Assembly (NCBI RefSeq): GCF_028858725.1
Contig: NC_084764.1
Span: forward strand, 20,015,501-20,079,500
Length of the DNA: 64,000 nucleotides
Direction: 5' to 3'
From: Colius striatus
Taxonomy: Eukaryota > Chordata > Aves > Coliiformes > Coliidae
Position numbers and translations under genes: made by a program. The notes below the pieces were generated by a model that did no database searches, had not been told where the DNA came from, and saw only the letters and a list, made by a program, of their open reading frames with translations. Position 1 is the first letter of the stretch, and each line of letters opens with the position of its first letter. Shown here in pieces: positions 63,601 through 64,000 of this stretch.

Positions 63601-64000
63601 GTACAATATAACAGGACTAGGCAGATAACATGACTGAATTGTCTCCTTTTTAGTGGCAGGAGAGGACCAAGATTCCTGAGGGGATCTGTATGAGTTTTTA
63701 TTAGCCCCAAAGGCTAGTAGCTTCACTCCGTTGTGCCTGTTAGACAGCACCTACCTTCTTTGTTGTCATCTTTTGAGATTGTTCTGCTGAAGATGATCTA
63801 CTGTCTGGAACAGGGGCAACCAAAACCCAGCACAGCAGACTTTTCGTCAGACAGGACAATCACCTAAGTGTCTATCTCAGTTTACACACAGTAGCATAGC
63901 TCCAACAGTAGAGGATTAATTCTTCCTTCTGAAATGCTTTATGTTGTCTTGTATGGGTTTTTCATTGCTTTCCCTCAGGATTCTCCTCCCTCCTCCAATT
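54660..64000. other. gene-free AT-rich intergenic stretch
   Basis: No coding exon, RNA gene or clear transposon was recognised. ORFs are short (140 aa at most, 58108..58530 +) and show no family motif. Small T and A runs occur (for example 59850-59870). NKX2-8 and PAX9, which lie on this side of NKX2-1 in other amniotes, are not within reach. Confidence 0.6.

Noticed and set aside
54660..64000. Searched for NKX2-8 and PAX9, the usual neighbours upstream of NKX2-1
   Set aside because: No second homeodomain (WFQN-type motif) or paired-domain sequence appears in any reading frame given; the genes probably lie beyond the right edge.
1..64000. CRISPR arrays, operons, integrases, tRNA clusters
   Set aside because: No regularly spaced direct repeats, no prokaryotic-type gene organisation and no convincing tRNA cloverleaf noticed; the DNA is a vertebrate nuclear locus.

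Overview
This is vertebrate nuclear DNA, most likely from a bird. It contains one recognisable protein-coding gene, NKX2-1 (TTF-1/T/EBP), on the minus strand, split into two coding exons with a consensus GT-AG intron. Three things point to a sauropsid and probably a bird: a 5'-truncated CR1 LINE tail of the avian type near 29.7 kb, a CR1-like reverse-transcriptase scrap at the left edge, and an NKX2-1 protein that lacks the long glycine/alanine runs I remember from mammalian orthologues. The species cannot be fixed from the sequence alone. I see no bacterial, phage, CRISPR or operon content.

Layout. From 1 to 32 kb the DNA is mostly AT-rich and gene-poor, as expected of the desert beside a developmental regulator. 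It holds two CR1 scraps, a few homopolymers, a CpG island at 12.75-13.7 kb with a degenerate triplicated CATTTTA-type repeat on its right shoulder, and stretches near 4.5, 12.1 and 23.7 kb that look like conserved non-coding elements (dense homeodomain-type ATTA/TAAT cores and few repeats). From 32.5 to 45 kb the texture changes. CpG-rich islands (32.9, 35.3, 38.2-39.4 and 41.5 kb) alternate with AT-rich enhancer-like blocks (33.3, 36.1, 37.1 and 42.3 kb). This is the usual look of a Polycomb-type regulatory domain around a homeobox gene.

NKX2-1 occupies about 44.7-47.6 kb. The 3' UTR ends at an AATAAA signal, exon 2 encodes the homeodomain and the NK2-specific domain, and exon 1 encodes the N-terminal tinman (TN) motif. 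Just upstream of the ATG is a splice-acceptor-like sequence that fits the mammalian long-isoform junction, but I could not find the matching 5' exon. A striking GGG-A21 / T22-CCC inverted repeat lies in the 5' leader. The promoter side carries a GC box, a SOX-like site, a forkhead-like site and inverted CAAG/CTTG motifs. From 47.9 to 54.6 kb there is further CpG-island DNA and a cluster of NKX2-type CACTTG/CAAGT sites that could support autoregulation. From 54.7 to 64 kb the DNA is again AT-rich with nothing I can name. The neighbours known from other amniotes (NKX2-8 and PAX9 on one side, MBIP on the other) are not visible.

Functionally the window is one transcription-factor gene with its surrounding cis-regulatory landscape. 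Enhancer and island calls are inferred from base composition and motif density and need cross-species alignment to confirm.
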